Below are positions 61,548-64,000 of a stretch of DNA of 64,000 bases, piece by piece (the first letter of the stretch is position 1; every line of letters starts with the position of its first letter). The notes under the pieces were generated by a model. That model was not told the DNA's origin. It saw nothing but the letters and a program-made list of their open reading frames with translations, and did no database searches. Origin of the DNA: Bacteroidales bacterium (GTDB lineage Bacteria; Bacteroidota; Bacteroidia; Bacteroidales; UBA12170); assembly GCA_016744655.1 (NCBI GenBank), contig JADGDY010000004.1:34901-98900 (forward strand). The letters run 5' to 3'. The position numbers and the translations under genes were made by a program.

Positions 61548-63722
61548 TTATTGAATAATGAGTTTTTCTGTGGCTAAAATACCTTGTTCAGACTTTACCT
61601 GAATGAGATAAACACCTTTGGGATAATTGTTTAAAGAAATACTCAAAGCAGCAATGCTCTCTTTTAAATCATAGGATTTTATGATTTTGCCACTGGCATC
61701 TATTATTGATAATTTACTGTTTGCTAGCTCACTCACTTGGTTTAAGCTAATCTGAACAAAATTGGAACTGGGATTTGGATAAAGCTCGAAGTACTTCTCT
61801 TTTACTTGTTGTTCTTGTTCTTCCAATCCCACTATTCCTCCAGAGGATGTTTTCATAATCAAGCCTAAGTCTCCTGTAATGATGCCCTCCTCTTCGTTTG
61901 AGAAATACACATAGTTCAAAGGTGAAGAGGCATGGCTTTCTATGGGATTCCAGGTTTCACCACCATCGGTACTTTTATATACATTTTCGTATTCGCCTTC
62001 TCCCACAGCATAACCAATTTCTTCTGAAGGAAAATATATGGATTTAAATTCTATACTATGTTCTGAATTGATATTTGTTTCATTCCAAGTCATTCCACCA
62101 TCAGTGGATTTTAGAATGGTATTATATCCGGCAATGTATGCAGTATCATCGTTGAAGAAGTACAAATCATCACCAGATTTTTCCAAGTCCACAAAATCCC
62201 AATCTATACCACCATCATTTGAATAATAGAATCCATTATAACAGAGAATAAAAATATCATTCAGGTTTTTATATTCAACATCATTAATGTGACCATAAGA
62301 CAGATTGAGTGATTCCCAATTTGCTCCACCATCAGAAGTAATAAGAAGATGATCATAGTCAAAAGTAAGGATTCCATTATTTTCATCAATGAAATTTAAC
62401 TGTTGAGGCTGTATTTCCAATTCAGTTTGTATTTCCGTCCAGCTTTCTCCTCCATCAATGGTTTTATAAAAAGTTAGATTTACATCCCATGTTGCTATAA
62501 ATCCTATATCATTATTTAAAAAACTAATCGCCCCACTTGGAATATAAAAGTCATTACATACTTCCCAATTTAATCCTCCATCAGTTGTTTTCATTAAAAA
62601 CGCGGCTGCGGCTCCGCCACCATATAAATCAGAAAGGATATAAATATCTTCCAAACTTAAGAATTGGGTATCTAGTATTCCTCCTTTAAAAGACCTATGA
62701 CTCACCTCTGTCCATGTTTCGCCAGCATTAGTGGATTTTATCACACTTCCGAAAATGCCTACACCAAGGTTAATTTCTTCATTATAATTACAGATGCATT
62801 TTCCATCAAACCAAGAAAACCCATCTAATATTTCTTCATTCCATGTGAGTCCGCCATCCTCTGTACGAATTATGCTCAAGCTATATCCGTATGATGTGGG
62901 TAATGAAAAGTAGCCATTTAAATCATCAGAAAATATAAAATCCCCAGCATCAGAACTAGAGTATTTCCAATCAGAGTATACTTCTGTCCATGTAATACCT
63001 TGGTCTTCTGTTCTGAATAGTTTTATCGATTCATTCCCTACAGCGATAAAACCAATATTGTCATTAATAAAACTTAATTTTGCTATTGTTGCTACAGGAA
63101 GCCCTTCTGGCAACTCCATTTCCATCCAGCTTTCACCAGAATCAATGGTTTTGAAAATATGTTCGGTGGATCCATAAACAAATCCAACTTCACTATTGAT
63201 GAATTCAAAATGACTAAATCCAACGGAAGAACCAATATCTAATGGCTCCCATGAATCTCCTCCATTTATGGTTTTTAGAAGGTTTTCATCTCGAGAAATA
63301 GCAAAGCCTGTAAGTGAATTGACAAAAAACAAACCGTTTATACTATAATAGGCTAATTCAGGTTCTCCATCATATTTCAACTCCCAGTAATAACCCCCAT
63401 CATTTGTTTTTAATATTGTTTCGCCGATGCCATAAATAAACCCTTTATTTTCATCGATGAAATAAGAACCTTTAATATCGTAATAATTATCAAATCCAGC
63501 AGGATTAAAAATATGCTGCCAAGATTCTCCAATATCATCAGAAATTAAAATTGTAGAACCTTTGCCAACAGCAATGAGCTTATCACTATCCGGAATTCTT
63601 TGAATGTGATTTAATCCGGCTTCACTTGGGTCACCAGACAAACGAGTCCATGGATTTTGTGCCAAGACACCACAAGAAATCAATAAAATTAAACTGGAAA
63701 GAAGGATGCGAGAAAAATTCAT
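61548..63722 (-). CDS. T9SS-exported Asp-box propeller (Ycf48-like/BNR) protein
   Basis: 724 residues. Signal peptide (ends CGVLAQ), then about 13 Asp-box repeats of the form (S/T)xDGGxxW spread over residues 45-620 (ISDDIGESW, TNDGGYYW, TINGGDSW, TIDSGESW, TEDQGITW, TEDGGLTW, STNAGETW, TTDGGLNW, TIDGGESW, TSDGGANW, SNDGGIDW, STDGGMTW, STDGGETW). The last 75 residues are a type A T9SS sorting domain (FELYPNPSSNFVQISL ... YPKGVYLIQVKSEQGILATEKLIIQ). This suggests two stacked seven-blade propellers. No catalytic site seen, so adhesion or binding at the cell surface is more likely than hydrolysis. Confidence 0.85.
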   Translation of the reverse strand: MNFSRILLSSLILLISCGVLAQNPWTRLSGDPSEAGLNHIQRIPDSDKLIAVGKGSTILISDDIGESWQHIFNPAGFDNYYDIKGSYFIDENKGFIYGIGETILKTNDGGYYWELKYDGEPELAYYSINGLFFVNSLTGFAISRDENLLKTINGGDSWEPLDIGSSVGFSHFEFINSEVGFVYGSTEHIFKTIDSGESWMEMELPEGLPVATIAKLSFINDNIGFIAVGNESIKLFRTEDQGITWTEVYSDWKYSSSDAGDFIFSDDLNGYFSLPTSYGYSLSIIRTEDGGLTWNEEILDGFSWFDGKCICNYNEEINLGVGIFGSVIKSTNAGETWTEVSHRSFKGGILDTQFLSLEDIYILSDLYGGGAAAAFLMKTTDGGLNWEVCNDFYIPSGAISFLNNDIGFIATWDVNLTFYKTIDGGESWTEIQTELEIQPQQLNFIDENNGILTFDYDHLLITSDGGANWESLNLSYGHINDVEYKNLNDIFILCYNGFYYSNDGGIDWDFVDLEKSGDDLYFFNDDTAYIAGYNTILKSTDGGMTWNETNINSEHSIEFKSIYFPSEEIGYAVGEGEYENVYKSTDGGETWNPIESHASSPLNYVYFSNEEEGIITGDLGLIMKTSSGGIVGLEEQEQQVKEKYFELYPNPSSNFVQISLNQVSELANSKLSIIDASGKIIKSYDLKESIAALSISLNNYPKGVYLIQVKSEQGILATEKLIIQ

Positions 63723-64000
63723 AATTGATTGATTTATTTTATTGACGTAAAGGTAACAATAAAAAGTAAAGAAAATTTAAATAGCACTTTTGATACAGGG
63801 CAAACGCATCCTATTTCTTTATGGCTCTGAGTAAACTCTTTGTGTTCCTTCGTGCTACAGCTTTTACGCAAAAATATACCGTTAATTTCCAAATTATTTA
63901 GCAAACTTTTTTATGTTTGCATATGGCTATTTTCACAGACCTCGTGAGATTCATCCAATGTTGATGATTGAGGCGAGAGAATAGCCTTTCTTTTTTTTGT
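63723..64000. other. Right-edge gap with degenerate hairpin repeat
   Basis: No gene. CAGGGCAAACGCATCCTA (63797) and TGTGTTCCTTCGTGCTACAGCTTTTACG (63841-63868) are a third, degraded copy of the element at 14122-14183. A near-consensus -7 box TACCTTTA for the upstream minus gene lies around 63743-63755. Confidence 0.5.

Noticed and set aside
1..64000. tRNA, rRNA or known riboswitch genes
   Set aside because: Intergenic regions were read for cloverleaf or known leader patterns and none was convincing. A covariance-model scan would be decisive.

Overview
The window looks like a chromosomal piece of a free-living, probably marine, Bacteroidota (Bacteroidales-type) bacterium. The evidence is low GC by eye, many promoters with the Bacteroidota -7 box TAnnTTTG and almost no Shine-Dalgarno sequences, four secreted proteins ending in a type IX secretion (T9SS) type A sorting domain, numerous SPII lipoproteins, and small Bacteroidota families (DUF4269, DUF4180, DUF6263, DUF429). 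No rRNA, tRNA, CRISPR array, prophage or intact transposase was recognised. Genus cannot be told from the sequence alone.

Layout. 0-6.5 kb: a tandem (double-domain) adenylate kinase running off the left edge, a TetR regulator, a membrane class III nucleotide cyclase, a PAP2 phosphatase and a membrane metallophosphoesterase. 6.9-11.6 kb: a Bcr/CflA-type exporter, then a Crp/Fnr regulator divergent from an outer-membrane barrel plus a polytopic membrane protein, with an inverted repeat between them. 12-19 kb: a second membrane cyclase (paralogue of the first), DUF429, an M14 peptidase divergent from a T9SS endonuclease/phosphatase-family protein, SixA and an M20 amidohydrolase. 19.5-24.9 kb: a complete citrate lyase operon citD-citE-citF-citXG-citC. 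25-34.5 kb: envelope proteins, a MATE exporter divergent from an AraC regulator, lipoproteins, DUF4269 and an acyl-CoA ligase. 35-39.4 kb: RNase R and an Asp-box T9SS protein. 41.1-46.2 kb: an HxlR regulator divergent from a five-gene operon (quinone-reductase-like enzyme, ABM monooxygenase, MBL-like lipoprotein, radical SAM gene with a nonsense codon, SMP-30-like protein), with two matching operator-like palindromes. 46-53 kb: SnoaL-like lipoprotein, J-domain/KTSC protein, SPFH protein, a kinase/inositol-phosphatase pair. 54.3-58.7 kb: a very large T9SS metallophosphatase next to a one-component membrane regulator that carries a copy of one of the phosphatase's own domains. 59-63.7 kb: M81 peptidase/DUF4180/TfoX operon and a 13-Asp-box T9SS protein.

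Between the genes lies a lot of debris. There are remnants of a YhcG/DUF1016 nuclease, an AAA ATPase, a second DUF4269, an M19 dipeptidase and an ECF sigma factor. There are also several families of short dispersed, hairpin-rich repeats, with two large repeat mosaics at 39.4-41.1 kb and 47.8-48.8 kb. The most promising new biology is the phosphatase/sensor-regulator pair at 54.3-58.7 kb. Next come the HxlR-controlled operon with its two-operator layout and the citrate lyase operon without a visible transporter.
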